This document shows positions 1 to 6,544 of a stretch of DNA of 7,458 bases, in pieces. The stretch is from Bacillota bacterium (GTDB lineage Bacteria; Bacillota_H; UBA994; UBA5500): positions 1 through 7,458 of the forward strand of contig JAAYGE010000222.1 in the NCBI GenBank assembly GCA_012727835.1, written 5' to 3'. The notes below the pieces were generated by a model. The model saw nothing but the letters and a program-made list of their open reading frames with translations, did not search any database and was not told the origin of the DNA. The position numbers and the translations under genes are program-made. Positions within the stretch are counted from its first letter, which is position 1. Each line of letters starts with the position of its first letter.

Positions 1-1243
1 CAGCCACACTGTAGATATCATAGCCGGGCAGAGAACCTCCACCCACTTGCCCTAGGCAGGGCACCACTCGCAGTTGGGCCGCTTGGCCCACAACCGGCTG
101 AACTTGGGCCACCAACCGGTGGGCCCTCTCCTCCAAGTCTTCCACCGGGGTAGTGAGCATACGCAGGGTTGGTATAGCACGAACAGCCGCCTCCTCATCG
201 CGATACAGGCGTAGAGTAGCCTCCAGCCCAGCTAAGGTCAACTTATCGATACGCACAGCCCGGGTTAAGGGGTGCTGCCGCAACTTGGCAATACACTCCT
301 TGCGCCCCACGATTATGCCAGCTTGGGGTCCGCCTAGTAACTTATCGCCACTGAAAGTAACCACATCCATGCCTGCTGCTACTGATTCTTGTACCGTTGG
401 TTCATACACCAAACCATAGCGTTGTAAATCGATCAGCACGCCGCTTCCCAAATCTTCAATGGCCAACAGGCCGTGCTCATGGGCTAAAGCGGCCAAATCG
501 CGGCCGGCTACTTCCTGCGTAAAGCCGATCAATCGGTAATTACTAGTATGTACCTTTAGTAGGGCGGCCGTATCCGGACCGATGGCGCGTTCATAATCGA
601 AGAGGTGGGTTTTGTTGGTAGTGCCCACCTCTACCAGTCGGCTCCCACTCTGGGCCATAACCTCGGGTATGCGGAAGGAACCTCCTATCTCCACCAGTTG
701 TCCCCGAGAGACGATTACCTCCCGGTCGGCCGTTAAAGCGGCTAAGGTGAGCAGCACGGCAGCCGCATTATTGTTAACCACCAGTGCATCTTCCGCTCCC
801 GTCAATTCACAGAGTAACTCTACCACATGGCTATAACGGGAACCTCGCTGCCCGGTCTGCACATTTACTTCTAGCGTAGAGTAACGGCTAGCAACTTGCT
901 CAATTTGTTCCGCTGCAGCGGTTGCCAACAGAGAACGCCCCAAGTTGGTATGTATAATTACCCCGGTGGCATTCACTACCGGGTGCAGGCTAGGTTGGGC
1001 AGCCGCTTCTACCTCCTGTCTTAAAGACGAAGGCAAATTGGCCAACGCCTGCTCCAAGTCGGCAGCTAACCATTGCCCTTGCAATATTCGCTTCCTCCAG
1101 GTGTCTAAAAGGGCGCGGAGCGCCCTTGTTACTGCCACTTGTCCATATTGGGCCAATAGGGGCTGCACCGTCGCAGCTTGTAAAACACTGTCAACGGCCG
1201 GCAGCTGTTTTAACAGTTCTTGCTTAATATTGCTTGCCACCAT
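1..1243 (-). CDS. selA: L-seryl-tRNA(Sec) selenium transferase SelA (3' end cut by window edge)
   Basis: SelA is a PLP enzyme that converts Ser-tRNA(Sec) to Sec-tRNA(Sec) using selenophosphate, the last step of bacterial selenocysteine synthesis. The frame opens at an ATG (MVASNIKQELLKQLP) and gives 414 codons to the window edge; the family is about 460 residues, so roughly the last 50 are missing. Visible signatures are the N-terminal helical region, VNATGVIIHTNLGRS, NNNAAAVLL, EDLGSG, and the PLP-lysine motif SGDKLLGGPQAG with the lysine at residue 301 (codon 341-343), close to K295 of E. coli SelA. The C-terminal part begins with VGGGSLPGYD. The start is supported by GAGG five bases upstream; that site overlaps the trxB stop codon, only 8 bp away, so the two genes are probably co-transcribed. 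selB often follows selA and may lie just outside the window. Identification is very secure. Confidence 0.96.
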   Translation of the reverse strand, partial: MVASNIKQELLKQLPAVDSVLQAATVQPLLAQYGQVAVTRALRALLDTWRKRILQGQWLAADLEQALANLPSSLRQEVEAAAQPSLHPVVNATGVIIHTNLGRSLLATAAAEQIEQVASRYSTLEVNVQTGQRGSRYSHVVELLCELTGAEDALVVNNNAAAVLLTLAALTADREVIVSRGQLVEIGGSFRIPEVMAQSGSRLVEVGTTNKTHLFDYERAIGPDTAALLKVHTSNYRLIGFTQEVAGRDLAALAHEHGLLAIEDLGSGVLIDLQRYGLVYEPTVQESVAAGMDVVTFSGDKLLGGPQAGIIVGRKECIAKLRQHPLTRAVRIDKLTLAGLEATLRLYRDEEAAVRAIPTLRMLTTPVEDLEERAHRLVAQVQPVVGQAAQLRVVPCLGQVGGGSLPGYDIYSVA

Positions 1244-1246
1244 CTT

Positions 1247-1254
1247 CACCTCTA
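1247..1254 (-). promoter_or_regulatory. Ribosome binding site of selA overlapping the trxB stop codon
   Basis: GAGGTG lies just upstream of the selA ATG, and its first G is the last base of the trxB TAG stop. A ribosome finishing trxB would stand on this site, which suggests translational coupling. Confidence 0.7.
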
Positions 1255-2184
1255 TCGTTTCAGGCTATCTAGATAATGTTGAGCTGTCACACCGGCAATA
1301 GCCCCATCACCGACGGCCGTTGCCACCTGACGCAAACCCTTAGCCCGTAGATCCCCGGCTACTAGAACACCAGGCACACTGGTGCGCATTTCGTCGTCGG
1401 CTACCACATAACCATTCTCATCCAACTCAACCTGTCCTAAGAAGGTCTCATTATTGGGAAGCAACCCCACATAAATAAAAATACCTTCCACTGCCAAATG
1501 ACTTCTTTCGCCGGTGGCTCGATTAAGCAAGTGCAGGCCTTCTACCTTGTTCTCACCCACTATCTCTTCCACCACTGTGTTCCAGCGAATTTCCACCTGG
1601 GGGTGCTCCAATATCTTGGCTTGTACCACAGGCGTAGCCCGCAGCTGGCCGCGTCGCACTAAAAGGTAAACTTTGCTAGCAAAGCGGGTCAGGTAAACCG
1701 CCTCTTCCACCGCCGAATCACCGCCGCCTACGACGGCCACTTCCTTGCCGCGGAAAAAGGCACCATCACACACGGCACAATAGGAAACCCCCCGCCCCCT
1801 AAGTCTGTCCTCCCCAGGAACGTTTAGCAGGCGGGGCCGCGTACCGGTGGCTAAAATTACGCAAGGAGCTGTAATCAGCCCCTCGCTGGTCTCTACCTTC
1901 TTAATAGGGCCGGCCAAGTCCAGCTTCTGTACCTCCGCCAGTCTAAACTCGGCACCAAAGCGTTGGGCTTGCTCTAGCATGGCTAAACTGACGTCTAGCC
2001 CGCCCGCTCCTGCTGGAAAACCAGGATAATTCTCTATTACAGCCGTTGTAGCCAATTGACCACCGGCCGCCAAACGCTCCAGCATTACGGTTTTTAATTC
2101 GGCCCGTGCCGCATACAGAGCCGCCGTCATGCCAGCAGGGCCGGCTCCGATCACGGCCACATCATGAGTTGGAACCTCTGGCAT
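1252..2184 (-). CDS. trxB: Thioredoxin reductase (NADPH- and FAD-dependent)
   Basis: A low-molecular-weight thioredoxin reductase that passes electrons from NADPH through FAD and a redox disulfide to thioredoxin in the cytoplasm. The protein is 310 residues, the usual family length. Motifs in order: FAD-binding GAGPAG at 13-18, GGQL and ENYPGFP near 41-57, the ATGTRP segment near 112, active-site CAVC (C136 and C139) within YCAVCDGAFF, NADPH-binding GGGDSA at 153-158 with VRRGQLRA near 176-183, and a C-terminal FAD segment containing AGD and QVATAVGDG. The NADPH phosphate-binding arginine pair is kept, although the preceding residue is Val where His is common. Both active-site residues are Cys, not Sec. 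The ATG start has TAGGAGGT six bases upstream, which includes the csoR stop. Reduced thioredoxin can help in selenium reduction, so a link with the adjacent selA is plausible but inferred. Confidence 0.95.
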   Translation of the reverse strand: MPEVPTHDVAVIGAGPAGMTAALYAARAELKTVMLERLAAGGQLATTAVIENYPGFPAGAGGLDVSLAMLEQAQRFGAEFRLAEVQKLDLAGPIKKVETSEGLITAPCVILATGTRPRLLNVPGEDRLRGRGVSYCAVCDGAFFRGKEVAVVGGGDSAVEEAVYLTRFASKVYLLVRRGQLRATPVVQAKILEHPQVEIRWNTVVEEIVGENKVEGLHLLNRATGERSHLAVEGIFIYVGLLPNNETFLGQVELDENGYVVADDEMRTSVPGVLVAGDLRAKGLRQVATAVGDGAIAGVTAQHYLDSLKR

Positions 2185-2190
2185 CTGCCT

Positions 2191-2198
2191 ACCTCCTA
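2191..2198 (-). promoter_or_regulatory. Ribosome binding site of trxB containing the csoR stop codon
   Basis: TAGGAGGT is a near-perfect Shine-Dalgarno site six bases before the trxB ATG. Its first three bases are the TAG stop codon of csoR, so the genes are joined with no spare sequence. Confidence 0.85.
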
Positions 2199-2471
2199 TT
2201 TAAGAAACTGGGCTATTACATCCATTAATTCATCTATAGCTTCGTCACCCTGGTTATTAGCCAAAGCATTGCGAACACAACCACGGGTATGATCTTCAAT
2301 CAGTGCCAAACCTACCTTGTCTAAAGCCGCTCGCACAGCTGCAATTTGAATTAGAATGTCTACACAGTAACGATCCTCTTCTAACATGCGTTGAATGCCC
2401 CGAATTTGCCCCTCGATACGCTTCAAACGCCGCAGCAAGCTCTGCTTGTCCGCCGCATAGCCAACACTCAT
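2196..2471 (-). CDS. csoR: CsoR-type copper-sensing transcriptional repressor
   Basis: A small all-helical DNA-binding repressor of the CsoR/RcnR/FrmR family (91 residues, usual length). CsoR releases its operator when Cu(I) binds. The N-terminal RRLKRIEGQIRGIQRMLEE is the family hallmark. The Cu(I) ligands of characterised CsoR proteins are present as C36, H61 and C65, at the same residue numbers I recall for the Mycobacterium tuberculosis protein. The His distinguishes it from the persulfide sensor CstR, and the Cys36 with His61 and Cys65 favours copper over the nickel/cobalt or formaldehyde members. The start ATG overlaps the fur stop (ATGA), with GAGGTG five bases upstream inside fur. No copper exporter (CopA) or chaperone (CopZ) is visible, so its target is unknown. 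Copper is the best call; a different inducer remains possible. Confidence 0.85.
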   Translation of the reverse strand: MSVGYAADKQSLLRRLKRIEGQIRGIQRMLEEDRYCVDILIQIAAVRAALDKVGLALIEDHTRGCVRNALANNQGDEAIDELMDVIAQFLK

Positions 2472-2917
2472 GCCTCCACCTCTTGACTGTACTTGTCCTT
2501 ACACTTACTGCAATAGCCGAAAAATCTTAGACTATGGGTCAAAATGCGAAAACCACTTTCCCGGGCTATCGTCTCCTGTAGCTCGCCAAGTAGGTTTTCA
2601 TTGAATTCGGCTATCTCTCCACAATCCATGCAAATCAAATGGTGATGATCTTTGCCTAAAGCCGACTCGTAACGCCGCCCACCATCGCCAAAATCTAACT
2701 TCGATACTAGCCCCAGCTCTTCAAACAGCTCCAGTGCCCGGTAGATAGTGGCTAGTCCAATGTCAGGATATTCGGCTCGGGTGCGGTCGTAGATGTCTTC
2801 CGCTGTCAGATGCTCTTGACAGTCCAATAGAATTCTCAAAACCGCCTCCCTTTGTGGGGTTAGGCGCAAATTTTTCTCTTTCAAAAGTTCACGGACACTA
2901 GTAACGGTATTTTGCAT
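2468..2917 (-). CDS. fur: Fur-family metal-dependent repressor (probably Fur itself)
   Basis: A 149-residue winged-helix repressor of the Fur superfamily, which binds operators when loaded with its metal corepressor, usually Fe(II) for Fur. The N-terminal DNA-binding part carries LTPQREAVLRIL and IGLATIYRALELFEELGLV. The hinge has FGDGGRRYE and HHHLICMDCGEI. The structural zinc site is complete: C96 and C99 (CMDC), C136 and C139 (CSKC). The GLATIYR...LELFEEL and FGDG segments resemble B. subtilis Fur more than PerR or Zur, and the position I align with PerR's regulatory Asp85 is Glu (RYES), so peroxide sensing is less likely; this is from memory, not an alignment. The ATG start has GGAGGTG nine bases upstream. 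It follows the response regulator by 29 bp and overlaps csoR by 4 bp. No Fur box is obvious in the short upstream gap. Confidence 0.87.
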   Translation of the reverse strand: MQNTVTSVRELLKEKNLRLTPQREAVLRILLDCQEHLTAEDIYDRTRAEYPDIGLATIYRALELFEELGLVSKLDFGDGGRRYESALGKDHHHLICMDCGEIAEFNENLLGELQETIARESGFRILTHSLRFFGYCSKCKDKYSQEVEA

Positions 2918-2946
2918 CTACTAACCCACCTCCCGAGAAAACAAAA

Positions 2947-4215
2947 CTACGGCTTTGCAGCCTGCAAAAGTTGGCTAACGGCCCGCATCAATGTGGTAAT
3001 TCTAAAGGGCTTCTGCAGGAAAGCATCGGCGCCGGCTTCTAGGGCTTGTTCTTCTGCTACCATGCTGGAGACCATTAACACTGGAATATTGGCCGTCTCC
3101 GGACTAGACTTTATGCGCCGACAAAAGGCAAGCCCTGAAGTGCCGGGCAACAACACATCCAAAATGACCTGATCGGGGCGCTGATCACGCATGGCTAGCG
3201 TAGCGGCTAATACACTATTTACTAACATTATATTATAACCTTCTTGTTCTAGGTTAGCTTGTAGTACGGCACCTACCAGCCGATCGTCATCAATTACCAA
3301 AATATTCTTAGCGTCTAAGGCGGGAAGCAACGTCCCCATTTTTATATTCGCACTCCCAGCCCGGGTTTTGGCCTTCTGTTTCAAGGTGGCCGCCATTTTC
3401 GCTACTTCCCGCGGATCGGAAAAATGCCCGCATTCGTTGGTGACAACCGCTATGGACAGGGTGACCGGCAGCAAACCTTCACTACCAACTTCATAAAGTT
3501 GTTTACTCCTAGATTCAAACTGGAAAATAGTCTGCTGACAGATTGTGTCCACATTGTCCGGGGTAGTGATAACCACATAATCATCACCGCCGATATGGCC
3601 GACCAGGTCGTCCCCATTCCCATATTCTTTCACTACTTGCTGCAGGACGGTGGCCAACATCCGAATCATCTCATCGCCCTGTAAAAAGCCGAAGGCGTCA
3701 TTATAGGCTTTAAAATTGTCCAGGTCCACATAGAGCACGGCAAAAGGATCGCCACTGGCAGTTTTCTGGCTTAGTTGCTCCTCGATGGTCACATTTCCCG
3801 GCAATCCAGTCAGGGGATTGGAAGCTTGAGTCACGCTAGTGCGTCGCAAATGGGCCATCACTCGTGCCAACAGCTCCGCCGGCACAAAAGGTTTAGTGAT
3901 ATAGTCATCGGCACCCAGTTCAAAGCCCTTCACCTTTTCCGCTGTGCCTTGTTGGGAGCTAATTAAAATTATAGGAGTGTTGTAGGTGCGAGTATCGTTG
4001 CGGAGTTGACGTAGAACCTCATAACCATCCATATCGGGCAGCAGGATATCTAACATTACCAAATGGATCGGTCCTTGTTGCACTAGCCGCAAAGCTTCCA
4101 GACCCGATTCGGCCTTAAGCACCCGATAACCGGCCTGCTCTAAAATGTCGCCCAACATTGCGGTAGCAAGGCGGTTATCGTCTACCACCATGATACACTT
4201 TTGTTGAGTCTTCAC
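2947..4215 (-). CDS. Hybrid response regulator, REC - GGDEF-like - REC
   Basis: A cytoplasmic signalling protein of 422 residues with two phosphoreceiver domains around a diguanylate cyclase-like domain. REC1 (about 7-120) keeps DD 12-13, phosphoacceptor D56 in LDILLPDMDG, S86 and K108. The central domain (about 130-285) starts with NPLTGLPGN, has DLDNFKAYNDAFGFLQGDE, and carries GGDDY at 209-213 in place of GGDEF. The usual RxxD inhibitory site is NxxD. REC2 (about 303-420) keeps its Asp pair in VIDDD, D353 in LDVLLPG, VSS, and K402 in FLQKPF. c-di-GMP synthesis is therefore possible but unproven; it may act as a nucleotide-sensing or scaffold domain. No transmembrane segment or DNA-binding domain is seen, and no partner kinase is in the window. 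I chose GTG 4215 over an upstream in-frame TTG at 4236 because AGGAG lies eight bases before the GTG. Confidence 0.88.
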   Translation of the reverse strand: MKTQQKCIMVVDDNRLATAMLGDILEQAGYRVLKAESGLEALRLVQQGPIHLVMLDILLPDMDGYEVLRQLRNDTRTYNTPIILISSQQGTAEKVKGFELGADDYITKPFVPAELLARVMAHLRRTSVTQASNPLTGLPGNVTIEEQLSQKTASGDPFAVLYVDLDNFKAYNDAFGFLQGDEMIRMLATVLQQVVKEYGNGDDLVGHIGGDDYVVITTPDNVDTICQQTIFQFESRSKQLYEVGSEGLLPVTLSIAVVTNECGHFSDPREVAKMAATLKQKAKTRAGSANIKMGTLLPALDAKNILVIDDDRLVGAVLQANLEQEGYNIMLVNSVLAATLAMRDQRPDQVILDVLLPGTSGLAFCRRIKSSPETANIPVLMVSSMVAEEQALEAGADAFLQKPFRITTLMRAVSQLLQAAKP

Positions 4216-4223
4216 CCTTCTAT

Positions 4224-4228
4224 CTCCT
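4224..4228 (-). promoter_or_regulatory. Ribosome binding site fixing the GTG start of the response regulator
   Basis: AGGAG sits eight bases before GTG 4213-4215. The upstream TTG (4234-4236) would place this site inside the coding sequence, so the GTG is preferred. Confidence 0.7.
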
Positions 4229-4287
4229 AACCCCAAGAAACTTTACTAAAACCTACTATGCTGCCTTAGCCCACAGGCGACCTGCCC

Positions 4288-4965
4288 TTATAACTCCACC
4301 TTGACAATATCCCGCTCCATCGTCTCCAAACACTGGGCCAGTTTTTCTCCCCAAAAGGGCTGGTTGCCTAGGGCCTTGCGCAATTGGCGCAAAACGTCGA
4401 CGGTCCGTCGCAACTGACTGACCACATCCCCCTCTTCAATGGTGGTCAGCTCCATCAAATTGTTAAAATCCTCCCCACTGGCCCAGGCATAACCGAGGGG
4501 CGCCAGCTGAGGTGAATAGACGATGCTTTTTCCCAATATGGGATCGCTCTTAAGCTCATCGGCAATAGTGACGTACTTACGTATAGCTGGTATCGACATG
4601 CGACTAACAAAATCACAATAGCGGGCATTATAGTCCACACCGATTAGCACCGCACTAATTTCAGCCACCGTCAGCTCATCCAGTAAACCGGCAAAAACAA
4701 ACTCGGTGATCAATATTTCCTGGAAGTTGATCTCGCTAGCCAGTTCACCCCGCACCAGGATTTCGTCGCCGTCGATATATCCTAAATGACCTAACCGTTG
4801 CTTAATCTGGTAATAGTGCATTAGCCAATCTTCCGGCGTCGGTATAGTGGACAAGCGTTTTTTCAGTGCTTGTTCTTCCTCCAGGAGCCGCCGTAACCGC
4901 CGCTGAGCCCAACGACATTTGCTGATCTCTTCAGCCGAACATTCCTTGGGCCTGATTGTTGCCAT
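4288..4965 (-). CDS. DSHCT domain of a Ski2/HelY-like helicase, separated from its helicase core by an in-frame TAG
   Basis: This 225-residue open frame is the C-terminal part of the helicase encoded just upstream. The N-terminal third (KCRWAQRRLRRLLEEEQALKKRL) is basic and likely coiled coil, with C9 and C17. The rest matches the DSHCT domain of Mtr4/Ski2/HelY proteins: LGYIDGDEILVRGELASEI, then ILITEFVFAGLLDELTVAEISAVL, then YAWASGEDFNNL and EEGDVVSQLRRTVDVLRQL, ending in ERDIVKVEL. In Ski2-like enzymes this helical bundle packs on the core and contacts the nucleic acid path. It is in the same frame as the helicase. The 11 codons between the TAG and this ATG are open and continue the basic helical character. 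No Shine-Dalgarno site lies at normal spacing before the ATG; GAAGAG is about 12 bases away. It may be the readthrough part of one protein, a separate subunit, or the remnant of a nonsense-mutated gene. Confidence 0.8.
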   Translation of the reverse strand: MATIRPKECSAEEISKCRWAQRRLRRLLEEEQALKKRLSTIPTPEDWLMHYYQIKQRLGHLGYIDGDEILVRGELASEINFQEILITEFVFAGLLDELTVAEISAVLIGVDYNARYCDFVSRMSIPAIRKYVTIADELKSDPILGKSIVYSPQLAPLGYAWASGEDFNNLMELTTIEEGDVVSQLRRTVDVLRQLRKALGNQPFWGEKLAQCLETMERDIVKVEL

Positions 4966-4998
4966 TTGCGCCCGTAACTCTTCTATTTTTCGCTTTAG

Positions 4999-5001
4999 CT
5001 A
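4999..5001 (-). other. In-frame amber (TAG) codon splitting the helicase gene
   Basis: The codons read CGT CGC CGC TAG CTA AAG CGA, and the frame stays open on both sides: 500 codons before and 236 after. The base after the stop is C, a context known to weaken termination. The hexamer TAGCTA includes a CTA immediately after the stop. On the coding strand an imperfect hairpin (GGCGTCG, loop TTTC, CGTCGCC, positions 5004-5021) ends two bases before the stop. Confidence 0.9.
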
Positions 5002-6501
5002 GCGGCGACGGAAACGACGCCACTCCCGCTCCATCCCCCTCAATTTGGAACGTAAGCGCCGATAACGGATAGGGCAGCAATCCTGGTCGTTGGCATCACA
5101 AACATTGGCTTCCAGTTTATGCCTTAGCTGCTGCAGCTTATCCAACTTTTGCTGCAACTCATCTCGCTCCAGGCTACTCAAATAGGCGGCAAAGCTGGAG
5201 CGGTAGGCCACTTCCACCTGGTCCTCAAGGCCCCGCCGCATTAGGTTCAATATGGAATTGCAGCTTAGGCGATATTGGCTGCCAATAGGCTCCACAGGTT
5301 GGCGAGAATAGTCAACTATAGCGGGCACCATCGGGTCTGCGACAAGGGTAAAAACATAACCCCGCCGATCGATACCACGACGACCGGCCCGCCCCGACAT
5401 CTGCATATGCTCCTGCGTCAATAGGGGCCGCAGGCTATGGCCGTCATATTTTTCTTGCTCCAGAAAACAAACACTCTTGACCGGATAATTGACCCCCACG
5501 GCGAAGGTTTCGGTGCAATAGAGCACTTTAACTAAGCCCCGCTCAAACAACTCTTCTACCAACTCTTTGAGCATCGGTAATAGGCCCGCATGATGAAAGG
5601 CGATTCCCTTCGTGAGCATACGAGCCAAGAGAGCAAAGGTGGCATGCCCTTGTAGATCGTGTTTTTCATTATATTGGGCCAACGTGGTCTTAACCTGTTC
5701 TGCTTCTTCCCGGCTCAAAAAGGTAGGTTCCCGCAACAATTCCTTTGCTTTTTCCACACACTGGCGCCTGCTAAATAGAAAACATAGGGCAGGTAAATAG
5801 TGATGGCGCAAAGCGTTCACCAATTGTATATGGGTAGTAGGGCTTAGTTTACCTTGACGTATAGCCTTCTGCATTACCGGAAACGAAACTATGCCCGTAG
5901 CTCCGTTGTAATAGCGGTAAATCAGGGGCACGGTGCGGCGCGTCTCCACCACCAAGGCCACCGGTTCCTGCCGGACTTCTGATAGCCACCCAGTGAACTG
6001 TTCCAAGTTCCCAATGGTGGCACTGAGCCCTAAGAACTTCACATGCTGGGGAGCAAAAATAATGCTCTCTTCCCAAGCTACCCCCCTATCCGAGTCGATG
6101 AAATGAATTTCATCAAAAATTAGGTAATGGATGGCGGCTGCCCGTTCCGGATCGGTTAGAGCCATATTGCGGTAAATCTCTGTGGTCATCATCACAACGG
6201 TGGCATCGCTGTTTATCACCACGTCGCCGGTTATGATACCAACTCGTTCAGCGCCCAGGCTGGCTTTAAATTGACGGTATTTTTGGTTGCTTAAAGCTTT
6301 AATGGGAGCTGTATAGATAATACGTTTACCCTCGGCCACCGCCTTTTCAATTAGATAGTCGGCAATGAGAGTTTTGCCTACCCCGGTGGGGGCGCTAACT
6401 ATAACAGATCTCCCTGCTTCTATATGGGCAAGGGCTTGTCGTTGAAATTTATCCAGAGTAAAACCTTTATAGACAGCCAAGCCCTGGTCATCCTGCTGCA
6501 T
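4999..6501 (-). CDS. Ski2/Mtr4/HelY-like DExH-box helicase, N-terminal two RecA domains and start of the insertion
   Basis: An ATP-dependent superfamily 2 helicase core of 500 residues. Motifs in order: Q-like FQRQALAHIEAG near 19-30, Walker A APTGVGKT at 37-44, Ia TAPIKALSNQKYRQF near 64-78, TGD at 91-93, TTEIYRN near 106, motif II DEIH at 130-133, motif III SAT at 160-162, FSRRQ near 243, AFHHAGLLP at 301-309, GVNYP at 336-340 and QMSGRAGRRG at 367-376. The DEIH box, HHAGLLP and GRAGRRG mark the Ski2-like group, which unwinds RNA in eukaryotic exosome cofactors; the substrate of bacterial members is largely unknown. After the core comes a basic, coiled-coil-rich insertion with C468, C475 and C476. 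The ATG has GAGGAG seven bases upstream. Full-length relatives carry a C-terminal DSHCT domain; here it lies in the same frame beyond the TAG, giving about 737 codons in total. Confidence 0.9.
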   Translation of the reverse strand: MQQDDQGLAVYKGFTLDKFQRQALAHIEAGRSVIVSAPTGVGKTLIADYLIEKAVAEGKRIIYTAPIKALSNQKYRQFKASLGAERVGIITGDVVINSDATVVMMTTEIYRNMALTDPERAAAIHYLIFDEIHFIDSDRGVAWEESIIFAPQHVKFLGLSATIGNLEQFTGWLSEVRQEPVALVVETRRTVPLIYRYYNGATGIVSFPVMQKAIRQGKLSPTTHIQLVNALRHHYLPALCFLFSRRQCVEKAKELLREPTFLSREEAEQVKTTLAQYNEKHDLQGHATFALLARMLTKGIAFHHAGLLPMLKELVEELFERGLVKVLYCTETFAVGVNYPVKSVCFLEQEKYDGHSLRPLLTQEHMQMSGRAGRRGIDRRGYVFTLVADPMVPAIVDYSRQPVEPIGSQYRLSCNSILNLMRRGLEDQVEVAYRSSFAAYLSSLERDELQQKLDKLQQLRHKLEANVCDANDQDCCPIRYRRLRSKLRGMEREWRRFRRR

Positions 6502-6544
6502 GTAAACACTCCTCTATTAAGCATGTCACTAATATTTACGCTAT
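6502..6544 (-). other. AT-rich gap between the PrsW-like gene and the helicase
   Basis: This 43-bp spacer holds the helicase ribosome site (GAGGAG) and no hairpin, so read-through transcription from the protease gene is likely. I see no convincing promoter in it. Confidence 0.5.

Noticed and set aside
153..1301. Plus-strand open frames of 74 to 118 codons opposite selA
   Set aside because: They lie antisense to a secure selA (and the trxB end) and have no recognisable domain and compositions typical of shadow frames.
2918..2946. Fur box or CsoR operator before fur
   Set aside because: The 29-bp gap is taken up by the ribosome site and contains no AT-rich Fur palindrome and no GC-tract CsoR palindrome.
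3424..3966. Plus-strand open frames opposite the response regulator
   Set aside because: Antisense to conserved GGDEF-like and REC coding sequence, with no domain signature.
4216..4287. Possible terminator or promoter between the DSHCT region and the response regulator
   Set aside because: Only a 4-5 bp stem (CAGG tcg CCTG) without a T run, and no -35/-10 pair at proper spacing. The 72 bp hold a ribosome site and otherwise nothing recognisable.
4455..4640. Alternative minus-strand frame inside the DSHCT region
   Set aside because: It overlaps the DSHCT frame, which has clear family motifs; this frame has none.
4999..5001. TAG read as pyrrolysine
   Set aside because: TAG ends four of the other seven visible genes (the edge gene, response regulator, csoR, trxB), so it is a common normal stop here. 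Genomes with efficient pyrrolysine decoding usually avoid TAG, and no pyl genes are visible. Not formally excluded.
4950..5001. TAG read as selenocysteine, because selA is nearby
   Set aside because: Bacterial Sec is normally encoded by TGA with a hairpin just downstream. The sequence after this TAG is A-rich with no strong stem, and no Cys is expected at this position in a basic helix.
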